DNA from: VXNE01 sp963664635
Lineage (GTDB): Bacteria; Pseudomonadota; Gammaproteobacteria; Pseudomonadales; Azotimanducaceae
DNA: 64,000 bases
Direction of reading: 5' to 3'
Assembly (NCBI GenBank): GCA_963664635.1
Contig: OY761542.1
Span: 4,588,001 to 4,652,000, forward strand
Positions within the stretch are counted from its first letter, which is position 1. The number at the start of each line of letters is the position of its first letter. Shown piece by piece: positions 15,554 to 24,321 of this stretch. The notes under the pieces were generated by a model, which saw only the letters and a program-made list of their open reading frames with translations, did not search any database and was not told the origin of the DNA. A program made the position numbers and the translations under genes.

Positions 15554-16564
15554 ATGGACCACGATGCCGCCTGGAAACACCTGTTCGGACTGCCCGTTAC
15601 GGTGCGGCACCTGTTGCGCGGCTTCGCCGGCGCGGTCGCGGAACTGCTGGACCTCGACAGCCTGCGCCCAGTGCCGGCAAGCTGGGTCGCCGCCGACGGC
15701 GAGCAGCGCCACGGCGACGTCGCGTGGCGCGCGTGGTACAAGGACGGCTCGGGGCGTTCGCTGGTGCTGCTCATCGAGTTCCAGTCGACCGCGGACGCCG
15801 ACATGGCGACCCGCGTGTTGCGTTACGAGGGCGCCGCCTTCCATGGGCTGCGGCGCAACCGGGCGCTCGACGCGGACGGCGAACTGCGATTGCTGTCCGT
15901 GGTCATCCACTCCGGGTCCGAGCGCTGGACGGCGCCGGGCGGCGCGAACCGGGTGGCGGTGACCGGCGACGGCGAGGTCGCTCCACGCGCGCCCTGCCGG
16001 TACCTGTTCCTTGACAGTCGGCCGTGGCCGCAAGACGATCTCGCCAGGGACAACGTCGTCGCCGCGGTGTTGTGGCTGGGCGGCGCGTCCTCGCCGACCG
16101 ACGCCGGCCGGCGGCTGCGTGCCTTGGCGGGCGGGTGGTCGGAGAGCGGGGACGTGGCGGCGGCCGAGGCGGTGCTCGACTGGCTCGGGATCCTGTGGCC
16201 GCGTCTGTTCCCCGATGCGGACGCCGCCGCGCCGACGGACTGGCGGCACGAGTTGCTGAACGAGGAGGAAGGGATGAGCACACTGGCCGAGCGCGTGAAG
16301 GAGTGGGAGGCCGATCTGCTGGAGCAGGGCATTGAGCGGGGCATCGAACGGGGCTTTGAGCGGGGCATCGAACGCGGCATTGAAGACCAGCGCGCCCTGT
16401 TGTGCCGTCAGGCCGAGCGGAAGTTCGGAGCACGGACCGCACACGAACTCGCGCGCCACCTGGCGGACGTGGCGGACGCGGAAGGCCTCGCCCCGGTCGG
16501 CGAGTGGATCATCGACTGCGACGATGGCGCGGCTCTGCTCGAGCTGGTGAACACTCTCGGCTAG
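15554..16564 (+). CDS. Rpn family recombination-promoting nuclease / putative transposase
   Basis: 336 residues. It begins MDHDAAWKHLFGLP, the typical Rpn/YadD start, with the PD-(D/E)XK-like core segment VLLIEFQSTAD and later YLFLDSR. The C-terminal region contains five tandem GIERG/GFERG units (residues about 258-277), a hallmark of the family that probably makes a helical extension. Family members in E. coli are DNA endonucleases linked to RecA-independent recombination, and some act in phage defence. It stands alone. The 240 bp before it (15312-15553) hold no visible gene. Confidence 0.82.
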   Translation: MDHDAAWKHLFGLPVTVRHLLRGFAGAVAELLDLDSLRPVPASWVAADGEQRHGDVAWRAWYKDGSGRSLVLLIEFQSTADADMATRVLRYEGAAFHGLRRNRALDADGELRLLSVVIHSGSERWTAPGGANRVAVTGDGEVAPRAPCRYLFLDSRPWPQDDLARDNVVAAVLWLGGASSPTDAGRRLRALAGGWSESGDVAAAEAVLDWLGILWPRLFPDADAAAPTDWRHELLNEEEGMSTLAERVKEWEADLLEQGIERGIERGFERGIERGIEDQRALLCRQAERKFGARTAHELARHLADVADAEGLAPVGEWIIDCDDGAALLELVNTLG

Positions 16565-16666
16565 GAAACTCTACCCACCGTCAGGATGGCCGCGACCGTC
16601 AGGTCGCGCCACCACCACCAGCCACCCGCCGTTTCCACATGTCGAACTGCCGGCGCGGCCGTGCTC

Positions 16667-17611
16667 CTACTCCGACGCGCGCGTTCCCCCATCCATGGGT
16701 CGCGTCGCCTGCAGGACCCGGGTGGCCGCCCCGATCATCGAAGTCATGTCGCTCAGGTTCGCCGGGACGATCAGCGTGTTGCCCTCCTTGGCGAGATTCC
16801 CGAAGCGTTCGAGGTAGTTCTCGGCGACGCGCAACTGCATGGCCTTGTCGCCTCCCTCGGCGTTGAGCGCCTCGGCGACTTTCTTCAGCCCCACCGCGGT
16901 CGCTTCGGCCACTGCCGTGATGGCCGCCGCTTCTCCCTGCGCTTCGTTGATCTGCTGCTCCCTGGCGGCCTCCGACTGCTTGATGACCTGCTGCTTCTCG
17001 CCCTCGGCTTCGTTGATCCTGGCGTCGCGCTCACCCTCGGACTGCAGTATGGTCGCCCGCTTCTCCCGCTCCGCCCGCATCTGCTTCTCCATTGCCGAGA
17101 CCACGTCCGCGGGTGGATTGATGTTCTGTATCTCGTACCGCAGGACCTTGACCCCCCAAGGGTTCGAGGCCCGGTCGAGCTCCTCGACGACGCGCAGATT
17201 GATGTGGCCGCGTTCCTCGAACGTCCTGTCCAGTTCCAGCTTCCCGATCTCGCTTCGCAGCGTCGTCTGGGCGAGTTGGGCAATGGCGAAGAGGTAGTCC
17301 GCGATGCCATACGACGCGGCGTGGGCATCGATCACCTGCAGGTACAGCACCCCGTCCACCCCCACCTGGACGTTGTCCGAGGTGATGCAGACCTGCTCCG
17401 CAACATCGACCGCCTGTTCCTTGAGGGTGTGCCTGTACGCCACGCGGTCCATGAACGGGATCAGTAGGTGGAACCCCGCGGAGAGCGTTCGCGAATAGCG
17501 CCCGAGCGTCTCGACGACATAGGCGCTCTGCTGCGGCACGACGACCGCGGTCTTCACGACGACGATGATCGCCAGGACGCTGACCACCCCGGCCACGATG
17601 AGCGTTTCCAT
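16667..17611 (-). CDS. qmcA: SPFH/band-7 membrane protein (QmcA-like)
   Basis: 314 residues from ATG 17611 (METLIVAGVVSVLAIIVVVK), which starts a single N-terminal membrane anchor. The band-7 domain follows (VETLGRYSRTLSAGFHLLIPF, DNVQVGVDGVLYLQV, NINPPADVV), then a long charged helix rich in glutamate (GERDARINEAEGEKQQV). Such proteins form large membrane-bound oligomers thought to organise lipid domains and FtsH-type proteolysis. It lies 14 bp after the NfeD-like gene, the classic pairing, so the two probably form one complex. The stop is GTAG followed by a weak hairpin. Confidence 0.9.
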   Translation of the reverse strand: METLIVAGVVSVLAIIVVVKTAVVVPQQSAYVVETLGRYSRTLSAGFHLLIPFMDRVAYRHTLKEQAVDVAEQVCITSDNVQVGVDGVLYLQVIDAHAASYGIADYLFAIAQLAQTTLRSEIGKLELDRTFEERGHINLRVVEELDRASNPWGVKVLRYEIQNINPPADVVSAMEKQMRAEREKRATILQSEGERDARINEAEGEKQQVIKQSEAAREQQINEAQGEAAAITAVAEATAVGLKKVAEALNAEGGDKAMQLRVAENYLERFGNLAKEGNTLIVPANLSDMTSMIGAATRVLQATRPMDGGTRASE

Positions 17612-17625
17612 TCCCGCCTCCTGCT

Positions 17626-18102
17626 TCAGTCCCCTGCCTGCACGGGCTCGGACGGCCGCGCCTCGGACCCCGGGATCGCCTCGATGCACAGACCCGCCCC
17701 GCGCGTCCCCACCACTCGGGCGGCCGAGTCCGCCCCGATCGGATCGCCGCCGACGTTCGTCGCTGTCCAATGCGAGCCCCGCAGTTCCACCCGTCCCTGC
17801 TCGCCGACCGCGAGCTCCCGCGTCACCCGGACCACCTCACCGGCGGGCGAACTGTCGAAGCCCGGCATCCGCTCTCGCAGCCGGGAGTATAGGCGGCGCC
17901 GGAAAAAGACCATCGATGCCAGCGCAACCCCGGCGAACAGGAGCCACTGCTCCCACGGCGCCAGCTCGCCGCCACCAAGCTGCACGAGGCCCACCACCAA
18001 CGCGGAGACCCCCAGGAAGATGAGATAGAACGCGAGGTCCGCACCCGCGAGTTCGATACCCGCCAGCACACAGCCGGCGATCAGCCAGGCCCACCATGGC
18101 AT
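17626..18102 (-). CDS. NfeD-like membrane protein
   Basis: 158 residues. Three hydrophobic segments fill the first half (AWLIAGCVLAGIEL, FYLIFLGVSALVVGL, WLLFAGVALASMVFF), followed by a small OB-fold-like C-terminal domain (GEQGRVELRGSHWTATN). This is the short NfeD1b form without a protease domain, which is nearly always paired with a band-7 gene, as here (14-bp gap). It probably anchors and assists the QmcA-like partner in the inner membrane. ATG at 18102. Confidence 0.88.
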   Translation of the reverse strand: MPWWAWLIAGCVLAGIELAGADLAFYLIFLGVSALVVGLVQLGGGELAPWEQWLLFAGVALASMVFFRRRLYSRLRERMPGFDSSPAGEVVRVTRELAVGEQGRVELRGSHWTATNVGGDPIGADSAARVVGTRGAGLCIEAIPGSEARPSEPVQAGD

Positions 18103-18328
18103 TGCTCAGTCTCCCCGTGTCGCATTTTCGAGGTCGAACGGCGCGAGTCTATCAGCCACGCGGCGCCCCGATGCCGGGTGCGATGCCCTCGACGAGCCGC
18201 CCCGCGTCCGGCGGTTCCGGCCCTCCCACGGCACTCCCGGATTGGCATGGTCAATCGAATCGGCTTTTGGTAGGTTACGCGCCCTCGCGAAAGCGCAGTT
18301 CGCGCGCAGCTTGCAGATTCGAGGCAAC

Positions 18329-18862
18329 ATGGCGGCAGACGACACCCCCACCAGGTCTTCCTCTGCTTCGTCGAGCGAACCGGGCGACGGGCCCAAGGAT
18401 CGCCCCACGGCCGGAGCACAGGCGCCCAGATTGGCGTCCCAAGCGGACTCTCCGTTCCGCAGTTTCGAACCGTACGAGCCCGCGGAGGACGAACCCTACA
18501 TGGGCTCGGCACAACTCGAGCACTTCCGCGACATCCTGCTGAAGTGGCGCCACCAGCTCATGGAAGAGGTCGACCGGACGGTCAACCACATGCAGGACGA
18601 GGCCGCCAACTTCCCCGACCCCGCGGACCGTGCGACGCAGGAGGAGGAGTTCAGCATCGAACTCAAGACCCGCGACCGGGAGCGCAAGCTCATCAAGAAG
18701 ATCGCGGAGACCCTCGAGCGCATCGATCAGGAAGACTACGGCTACTGCGACACCTGCGGCGTGGAGATCGGACTGCGGCGCCTGGAGGCTCGGCCAACCG
18801 CGTCCCAGTGCGTGGACTGCAAGGCGCTGGCCGAGTTGCGCGAGAAGCAGCTCCACGCCTGA
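18329..18862 (+). CDS. dksA: RNA polymerase-binding transcription factor DksA
   Basis: 177 residues from ATG 18329, preceded by GAGG; an upstream in-frame TTG at 18242 is less likely. An N-terminal extension of about 55 low-complexity residues precedes the conserved core: coiled coil (LEHFRDILLKWRHQLMEEVD), the tip DPADRATQEEE with the aspartates needed in the secondary channel, and the zinc finger YGYCDTCGVEIG ... QCVDCK. With ppGpp, DksA adjusts rRNA and amino-acid promoters. It precedes gluQ, as in many gammaproteobacteria. Confidence 0.96.
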   Translation: MAADDTPTRSSSASSSEPGDGPKDRPTAGAQAPRLASQADSPFRSFEPYEPAEDEPYMGSAQLEHFRDILLKWRHQLMEEVDRTVNHMQDEAANFPDPADRATQEEEFSIELKTRDRERKLIKKIAETLERIDQEDYGYCDTCGVEIGLRRLEARPTASQCVDCKALAELREKQLHA

Positions 18863-18873
18863 CGGCGCATCGT

Positions 18874-19800
18874 TTGGGGCACGCGGAGCACCCCGACCAC
18901 CCCGACCACCCCGGTGACCGGGCAACCGGCCCGTACGTCGGCCGCTTCGCGCCCACGCCGTCGGGTCCGCTCCACTTCGGGTCGCTCTTCACGGCAGTGG
19001 CGAGCTGCCTGGACGCGCGGGCGCACAACGGGACCTGGCGCTTGCGCATCGACGATCTCGACGCGCCCCGCAGCGTCCCCGGCGCGGTGGACCGGATACT
19101 GGGCGCCCTGGAAGAGCACGCCCTGCACTGGGACGGACCGGTGGTCTTCCAGAGCGACCACGCCGAGCGTCATCGCGCCACGCTCACCGAACTCGCGCGA
19201 CAGTCCCTGAGCTTCCGCTGCACCTGCTCGCGCAAGGACCTGTACGGACACCGGCTCTATCCCGGCACCTGCCGCACCCGCCCCGTGCCGACCGGGCAGG
19301 AGGCCGCGGTCCGCATTCGTGCGCCCGACGGCGAGTACGCCTTCGGCGACCGCTTGCAAGGTCGCCACGCGGAGCGCCTGGCCCGCACGACGGGCGACTT
19401 CGTCATCGGACGGCGCGACGGCTATGCGGCCTATCAGCTCGCTGTCGTGGTGGACGACGCGGCGATGGGCGTGACCGATGTCGTGCGCGGCGCGGACCTG
19501 CTCGACAGCACGCCCCGGCAGCTCTTTCTCGCCGACCGGCTCGGCCTGGCCCGGCCCCGGTACCTGCATCTCCCGGTGATCGCAGATCGCGGCGGCGGCA
19601 AGCTCTCCAAGCGCACGGCCGCATCGGCCATCGGGGCGGGCGCCGCGGCGACGCGCGACCTGCAATGGACGCTCGACCTCCTGGGGCTGGACCCGCCGGC
19701 ACACGCCACTCCGGAGGAACTGATCGAATGGGCCGTGCCGGCATGGGACAGCAGCGCGCTTCCCCGAGGACGCATCCTGGCGACCTGGGCCAGCCTGTGA
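18874..19800 (+). CDS. gluQ: Glutamyl-queuosine tRNA(Asp) synthetase
   Basis: 308 residues. No ATG or GTG fits, so TTG at 18874, twelve bases after the dksA stop, is the likeliest start. The next codons run through a 9-bp tandem repeat (18889-18915). The catalytic core shows RFAPTPSGPLHFGSL (HIGH-like) and GGGKLSKRT (KMSKS-like). The zinc site is FRCTCSRKDL with YPGTC. The enzyme lacks an anticodon-binding domain and attaches glutamate to queuosine in tRNA(Asp). Gene order dksA-gluQ is conserved and supports the call. Confidence 0.93.
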   Translation: MGHAEHPDHPDHPGDRATGPYVGRFAPTPSGPLHFGSLFTAVASCLDARAHNGTWRLRIDDLDAPRSVPGAVDRILGALEEHALHWDGPVVFQSDHAERHRATLTELARQSLSFRCTCSRKDLYGHRLYPGTCRTRPVPTGQEAAVRIRAPDGEYAFGDRLQGRHAERLARTTGDFVIGRRDGYAAYQLAVVVDDAAMGVTDVVRGADLLDSTPRQLFLADRLGLARPRYLHLPVIADRGGGKLSKRTAASAIGAGAAATRDLQWTLDLLGLDPPAHATPEELIEWAVPAWDSSALPRGRILATWASL

Positions 19801-19901
19801 GGGAATCCCTTGCGGCCGAACACGACCAAACCGGGCCGGGCGTCCGGCCAACCGGGAGCGCCACGGTGCGGGCACGCCGCTTTGATAACATCGCGGCAAC
19901 C

Positions 19902-21260
19902 ATGACCAACATCCTGGTTGTCGATCCCGACGTCCGGCGCCGGGCAGGCCTGCGCGGCGTCCTCGAACGCCACGGCTTCCACGTCGTGGAGGGCGCGGGA
20001 TGGGACCGGCTGGAAGCCCTGCACGCCAAGGACGGCGCCGCGGACATCGGGGCGATCGTGGCCAGCGCGCACCCGCGGGAGGGCAGCGGTGCCGCCCTCG
20101 CGCCGCTCCTGCGCACCACGCCCGTGATCCTGATCGCCGAGGATGCCACCGTCGCCGCCGCCGTGTCCGCAATGCGCGCGGGTGCCGCGGACTACGTGGC
20201 CTGGCCGGCCTCGGACACGGCACTGATCGATGCCGTCCGACGGGCCTCCGCAGGCCCCGGCGACGCCGCCGAGGCCGGGAGGGACACCAGCGCGGACTGG
20301 CCCATCTTCGGTTCCTGCGCCGTCATGCTGGACCTCTTCGAGCGCATCCGGGCCGCCGCGCGCACGGATGCCGCCGTGCTGGTGAGGGGCGAGTCGGGGA
20401 CCGGCAAGGAGCTCGTCGCACGCGCCCTGCACGCCCGCGGGCCGCGCCGCCACGCCCCGATGATCTCGCTCAACTGCGCCGCGATCCCCGGGGCGCTGAT
20501 CGAGTCGGAGCTGTTCGGACACGGACGCGCCGACGCCCCGAACGCCAGTGCCGCCGGCCTGGTCGCGGCGGCCACCGCCGGCACCCTGTTCCTGAACGAA
20601 GTCGGCGAACTCCCCCCCGCCGTGCAGGAGCGCTTCCTCGACGTCCCCGTGGCCGGCGCCGCGATGCCGCCCGGGAGCGCCAACCGCCGTGACGATGTCC
20701 GCGTGATCGCGGCAACGCAGCGCAACCTGGAACTGCTCGTGGAGCATGGGCAGTTCCGCGCGGACCTGCTCCGGCGTCTGCGCGGCGTTACGTTGAGCGT
20801 CCCACCGCTGCGCGACCGCGGCGGCGACATCGCGGCCCTCGCCAGGATCCTCGCCCGCCGCGCCGCGGCCCGAATGGGCAAGCCCGAACCGCGGTTCTCC
20901 ACCGACGCCATCACCGCCATGGAGGGCTACCACTGGCCCGGCAACGTCCGGGAACTGGAGAATGCGGTCGAGCGGGCGACGATCCTCGCCGACCAGGGAG
21001 ACATCCCCGCGGAACTCCTCGCCATCGAGGCGGCGGTCCGCGACACCCGCGGCGGCGCCCCGGCCGGGGACGGGGAGGACGCGGTCTCCCTGGAGGACTA
21101 CTTCGTCCGCTTCGTCACCGAGCACCAGGACCAGTACACGGAGACGGAACTCGCAACGAAGCTCGGCATCAGCAGGAAGAACCTCTGGGAGCGACGCAAG
21201 CGGCACGGCATCCCGCGTCGCCGCACGCGCAAGCGCGGCCCGCGCCTGGACCCCGTGTGA
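19902..21260 (+). CDS. Degenerate NtrC-family response regulator (CbrB position)
   Basis: 452 residues: receiver (1-115), AAA+ (about 135-365) and a Fis-type helix-turn-helix (TETELATKLGISRKNLWERRKRHG, about 413-436). The receiver lacks the phospho-acceptor aspartate (IGAIVASAHP instead of a D-x-x-MP context), the conserved Thr and the Lys. Walker A is intact (GESGTGKE, 163-170), but the GAFTGA sigma-54 contact is replaced (HGRADAPNASAAG, 207-219). Walker B reads LFLNEV with Asn232 for Asp. FRADLLRRL and WPGNVRELEN remain. It probably binds DNA but should not respond to phosphorylation or activate sigma-54. It lies between gluQ and pcnB, where Pseudomonas has CbrA/CbrB; no kinase gene is present. 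Confidence 0.88.
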   Translation: MTNILVVDPDVRRRAGLRGVLERHGFHVVEGAGWDRLEALHAKDGAADIGAIVASAHPREGSGAALAPLLRTTPVILIAEDATVAAAVSAMRAGAADYVAWPASDTALIDAVRRASAGPGDAAEAGRDTSADWPIFGSCAVMLDLFERIRAAARTDAAVLVRGESGTGKELVARALHARGPRRHAPMISLNCAAIPGALIESELFGHGRADAPNASAAGLVAAATAGTLFLNEVGELPPAVQERFLDVPVAGAAMPPGSANRRDDVRVIAATQRNLELLVEHGQFRADLLRRLRGVTLSVPPLRDRGGDIAALARILARRAAARMGKPEPRFSTDAITAMEGYHWPGNVRELENAVERATILADQGDIPAELLAIEAAVRDTRGGAPAGDGEDAVSLEDYFVRFVTEHQDQYTETELATKLGISRKNLWERRKRHGIPRRRTRKRGPRLDPV

Positions 21261-21379
21261 AGGCGGCTCCTCCGCCACGCCCCGCCACGCCCCGCCGCGC
21301 ACCCGGGAGGGTCGGGCGGCGCTTTGTCTTTTCCGCCCATGCACCCTAACATCCCCAACCATCTCGACCACGGCAGAGC

Positions 21380-22660
21380 TTGTTGAGGGAACGCAAACCC
21401 GTCCGGGTCGCACATCCGAGTCTCCGCGAAGCCACGGTTTCCGCCAACGCGGTGACCGTCGTCGAGACCCTTCGGAACGCCGGATACGAGGCCTACCTGG
21501 TAGGCGGGTGCGTCCGCGATCTCCTGCTCGGCGGCACGCCCAAGGACTTCGACGTGGCCACCGACGCCACACCCCAGCAGGTCAAGTCGGTCTTCCCCCG
21601 GGCCCGTCTGATTGGACGCCGGTTCCGCATCGCCCACGTGCGCTTTCGCCGCGAATTCATCGAGGTGTCGACCTTCCGGCGCCGCAACGAAGAGGACGAT
21701 GCGGACACCGACGGGAACCACCTCTCGGCCGACGGCGTCCTGCTGAGCGACAACGTCTACGGGACCCTCGACCAGGACGCCTTCCGGCGCGACTTCACCG
21801 TCAACGCCCTGTACTACGACCCCGTCGAAGACACCGTCCTCGACTACACCTCCGGCCTCGAGGACATCGAGACCCGTACCCTGCGGGTCATCGGCGACCC
21901 CAAGGCCCGTCTGCGCGAAGACCCGGTGCGCATCCTGCGCGCGATGCGGTTCGCGGCGAAACTCGGCTTCAACCTCGATCCGGGCACGCGCGCAGCGGTC
22001 GCGCCGATGTCCGAGCTGTTGACGGCCATCCCGCCGGCGCGCCTGTTCGACGAGTTCAACAAGCTCTTCATGAACGGCCATGCCCTGGCCGCCTGGTCCC
22101 TCATGTGGGAGTTCGGGCTGCCCGAGATCCTGTTTCCGCTCTCGCAGGACGACGACGGTCTCGTACAGGCCGCGCTGCAGAGCACGGACGGCCGCGTCGC
22201 CGCGGACAAGCCCGTGACGCCCGGGTTCCTGCTGGCCGCCATGTGCTGGCCCGAGTTCGAGCGGCGCACCGCCATGTCCGCCACCGCCAACAACGCGGCC
22301 GACGAAAGACTGAAGGCCGCTCACAGCGTCATCGGCGAGCAGCAGCTCACGATCGCCTTCCCGCGCCGCCTGTCGCTGTTCATGCGCGACGTGTGGCGGC
22401 TGCAAAGCACCCTCGAGCGGCGCTCCGCCAAGGGTTTGCAGCGCACACTCGGCCATCCGCGGTTCCGGGCCGCATACGACTTCCTGGTGCTGCGGGCCGA
22501 GACCGGCGAGGCCGATCCGGAACTCGCCCAATGGTGGACGGACGTGCAGGAGGCGCCAGAGGAAGAGCGCGGGTCCATGGCCAACGGCCTGCGCCCGGCC
22601 GGAAGACGGCGCCGGCGCCGGCGCGGCCGCGGGCGACCCAACCCCGAACCCGCGGTGTGA
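21380..22660 (+). CDS. pcnB: Poly(A) polymerase I
   Basis: 426 residues. It adds 3' poly(A) tails that promote RNA decay. The nucleotidyltransferase core shows LVGGCVRDLLLGGTPKDFDV with the two catalytic aspartates, then RRDFTVNALYY and the RNA-binding part with EDPVRILRAMRFAAKLGF. The C terminus is very basic (GRRRRRRRGRGRP), typical of PcnB rather than of a CCA-adding enzyme. No ATG fits; TTG at 21380 gives a reasonable N terminus. The stop TGA overlaps the GTG of the next gene (GTGA), indicating translational coupling. Confidence 0.93.
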   Translation: MLRERKPVRVAHPSLREATVSANAVTVVETLRNAGYEAYLVGGCVRDLLLGGTPKDFDVATDATPQQVKSVFPRARLIGRRFRIAHVRFRREFIEVSTFRRRNEEDDADTDGNHLSADGVLLSDNVYGTLDQDAFRRDFTVNALYYDPVEDTVLDYTSGLEDIETRTLRVIGDPKARLREDPVRILRAMRFAAKLGFNLDPGTRAAVAPMSELLTAIPPARLFDEFNKLFMNGHALAAWSLMWEFGLPEILFPLSQDDDGLVQAALQSTDGRVAADKPVTPGFLLAAMCWPEFERRTAMSATANNAADERLKAAHSVIGEQQLTIAFPRRLSLFMRDVWRLQSTLERRSAKGLQRTLGHPRFRAAYDFLVLRAETGEADPELAQWWTDVQEAPEEERGSMANGLRPAGRRRRRRRGRGRPNPEPAV

Positions 22661-23367
22661 GCGCATCCGGGCCAGATGCCGTCGGCGGATCGACGCTGCC
22701 CGCCAGCGCCACCGAAGCCCCCGGGGATCTGCCGCGCCACATCGCCGTGGAAGGGCCGATCGGCGTCGGCAAGACGACGCTGGCGAGGCGCCTCGCGGAA
22801 ACGCTGCGGTATCCGTTGCTGCTCGAGCCCACTACCGAGAATCCCTTCCTGGACCGGTTCTACCGGGAAGGCGGCCGGCACGCCTTGCCGACGCAGCTCT
22901 TTTTTCTGCTCCACCGGGCGCGGCAGGTTGCGGCCCTCGAGGACGATCTCGTGGGATCGCTGGTCGTCGCCGACTTCCTGATCGAGAAGGACCGGCTGTT
23001 CGCCGAACTGACCCTCGACGAGGACGAACTCGCCATCTACGAGCAGATCTGGCGCAGCCTGGACATCCACCCGCCCACGCCCGACCTCGTCATCTACCTT
23101 CAGGCCCCCCCGCCGGTCCTGACCGAGCGGATCCGCCGCCGCGGCGTCGACTTCGAGCAGCGCATCGACGACCGATACCTTACGCACCTGTGCGCGTCGT
23201 ACACCCGCTTCTTTCACGACTACAGCGCGGCGCCGCTCCTGATCGTCAACGCCGCCGAGATCGATTTCGCCCACGACGACCGCCACTTCGAGGCCCTGCT
23301 GACGGAGCTGCGGGATTTCGACGGGGTGCGCGGCTACTTCAACCCCAACCCGACGCTGCTGCCGTAG
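22657..23367 (+). CDS. Deoxynucleoside kinase (deoxyadenosine/deoxyguanosine kinase type)
   Basis: 236 residues from GTG 22657, overlapping the pcnB stop by four bases. It has the P-loop IAVEGPIGVGKTTLARRL, then PTTENPFLDRFY, the segment DFLIEKDRLF, and the lid region ERIRRRGVDFEQRID. This matches the dNK/thymidine-kinase-2-like family that phosphorylates deoxynucleosides for salvage. In many gammaproteobacteria folK occupies or joins this place before panB; here only the kinase is found. The stop TAG is part of a GTAG REP. Confidence 0.88.
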   Translation: MSASGPDAVGGSTLPASATEAPGDLPRHIAVEGPIGVGKTTLARRLAETLRYPLLLEPTTENPFLDRFYREGGRHALPTQLFFLLHRARQVAALEDDLVGSLVVADFLIEKDRLFAELTLDEDELAIYEQIWRSLDIHPPTPDLVIYLQAPPPVLTERIRRRGVDFEQRIDDRYLTHLCASYTRFFHDYSAAPLLIVNAAEIDFAHDDRHFEALLTELRDFDGVRGYFNPNPTLLP

Positions 23368-23388
23368 CGGACGGACTCGTCCCGTCCC
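23364..23388 (+). repeat. GTAG-type REP overlapping the deoxynucleoside kinase stop codon
   Basis: GTAG (23364-23367) is followed by a GGACG/CGTCC hairpin (23369-23373 / 23378-23382) and CGTCCC. It differs from the argG REP (960-984) by only two bases over 25. Tandem CGTCCCAC-like octamers follow to about 23412, before the panB promoter region. Confidence 0.72.
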
Positions 23389-23470
23389 ACGTCCCACGTC
23401 CGACGTCCCACGCCGGCGCCGCGATGCGCGTATATTGCCCACCTGACGGACCACGAGGAGTAGCGCCCGC

Positions 23471-24292
23471 ATGAGCAGCCAGGCCCGTACGAGGCCCGTG
23501 TCCATTCCGGCGTTGAACGCGATGAAACGTCGGGGCGAGAAGTTCGCTTCGCTGACCGCGTACGACGCCCTGTTCGCCGAGCTGATCAGTCGGGCGGGCG
23601 TCGACGTGCTGCTGGTGGGCGACTCGCTGGGCATGGTGCTGCAGGGGCACGACAGCACGTTGCCGGTCACGCTCGAGGACGTCATCTACCACATGCAGTG
23701 CGTGAAGGCCGGCAACCAGGGCAGCCTCATCATGGCCGACCTCCCCTTCATGACCTACGGGTCCGAGGCGCAGTCCCTCGAGAGCGCCGCCGCGCTCATG
23801 CGGGCCGGCGCGCACATGGTCAAGCTCGAAGGCGGCGCGTGGCTGGCCGAGTCCACGCGACTGCTGACGGAACGGGGCATCCCGGTGTGCGCGCACATGG
23901 GACTCACGCCGCAGTCGATCAACCGGCTCGGCGGCTACCGCGTGCAGGGCCGCAACACCGAGAAGGCGAACGCCATCATCGAGGAAGCGCTGATCCTCGA
24001 GGACTCGGGCGCTTCGATCCTGCTGCTCGAATGCGTTCCCGTCGAACTCGGGAGGACGATCAGCGAGCGCGTGGAAGTGCCCGTCATCGGTATCGGCGCC
24101 GGGCCTCACACCGACGGCCAGATCATGGTCATGCACGACATGCTCGGCCTCACGCCGTCGATCATGAAGCCGCCGAAATTCGTCAAGAACTTCCTGCCGG
24201 AGAGCACGTCCGGCATCAGCGGTGCGTTCGAGGCCTATGCGTCGGCGGTGAAGGAAGCGCGCTTCCCCGCCCCGGAGCACTGCTTCAACTGA
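23471..24292 (+). CDS. panB: 3-methyl-2-oxobutanoate hydroxymethyltransferase (ketopantoate hydroxymethyltransferase)
   Basis: 273 residues, normal length. It transfers a hydroxymethyl group from methylene-tetrahydrofolate to 2-oxoisovalerate, the first step of pantothenate synthesis. LLVGDSLGMVLQGHDSTLPVT carries the metal-binding aspartates, and VCAHMGLTPQS, LLLECVP and VIGIGAGPHTDGQIMV are family signatures. The start ATG 23471 has GAGGAG ten bases upstream. panC follows 29 bp downstream, forming a pan operon with the upstream pcnB-kinase pair nearby. Confidence 0.97.
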   Translation: MSSQARTRPVSIPALNAMKRRGEKFASLTAYDALFAELISRAGVDVLLVGDSLGMVLQGHDSTLPVTLEDVIYHMQCVKAGNQGSLIMADLPFMTYGSEAQSLESAAALMRAGAHMVKLEGGAWLAESTRLLTERGIPVCAHMGLTPQSINRLGGYRVQGRNTEKANAIIEEALILEDSGASILLLECVPVELGRTISERVEVPVIGIGAGPHTDGQIMVMHDMLGLTPSIMKPPKFVKNFLPESTSGISGAFEAYASAVKEARFPAPEHCFN

Positions 24293-24321
24293 TACGGCGC
24301 CCACGACGCGCAGGCGGTCCC

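Noticed and set aside
22657..23367. folK identity suggested by gene order
   Set aside because: The P-loop GPIGVGKTT and the arginine-rich lid region identify a deoxynucleoside kinase; HPPK motifs are absent.
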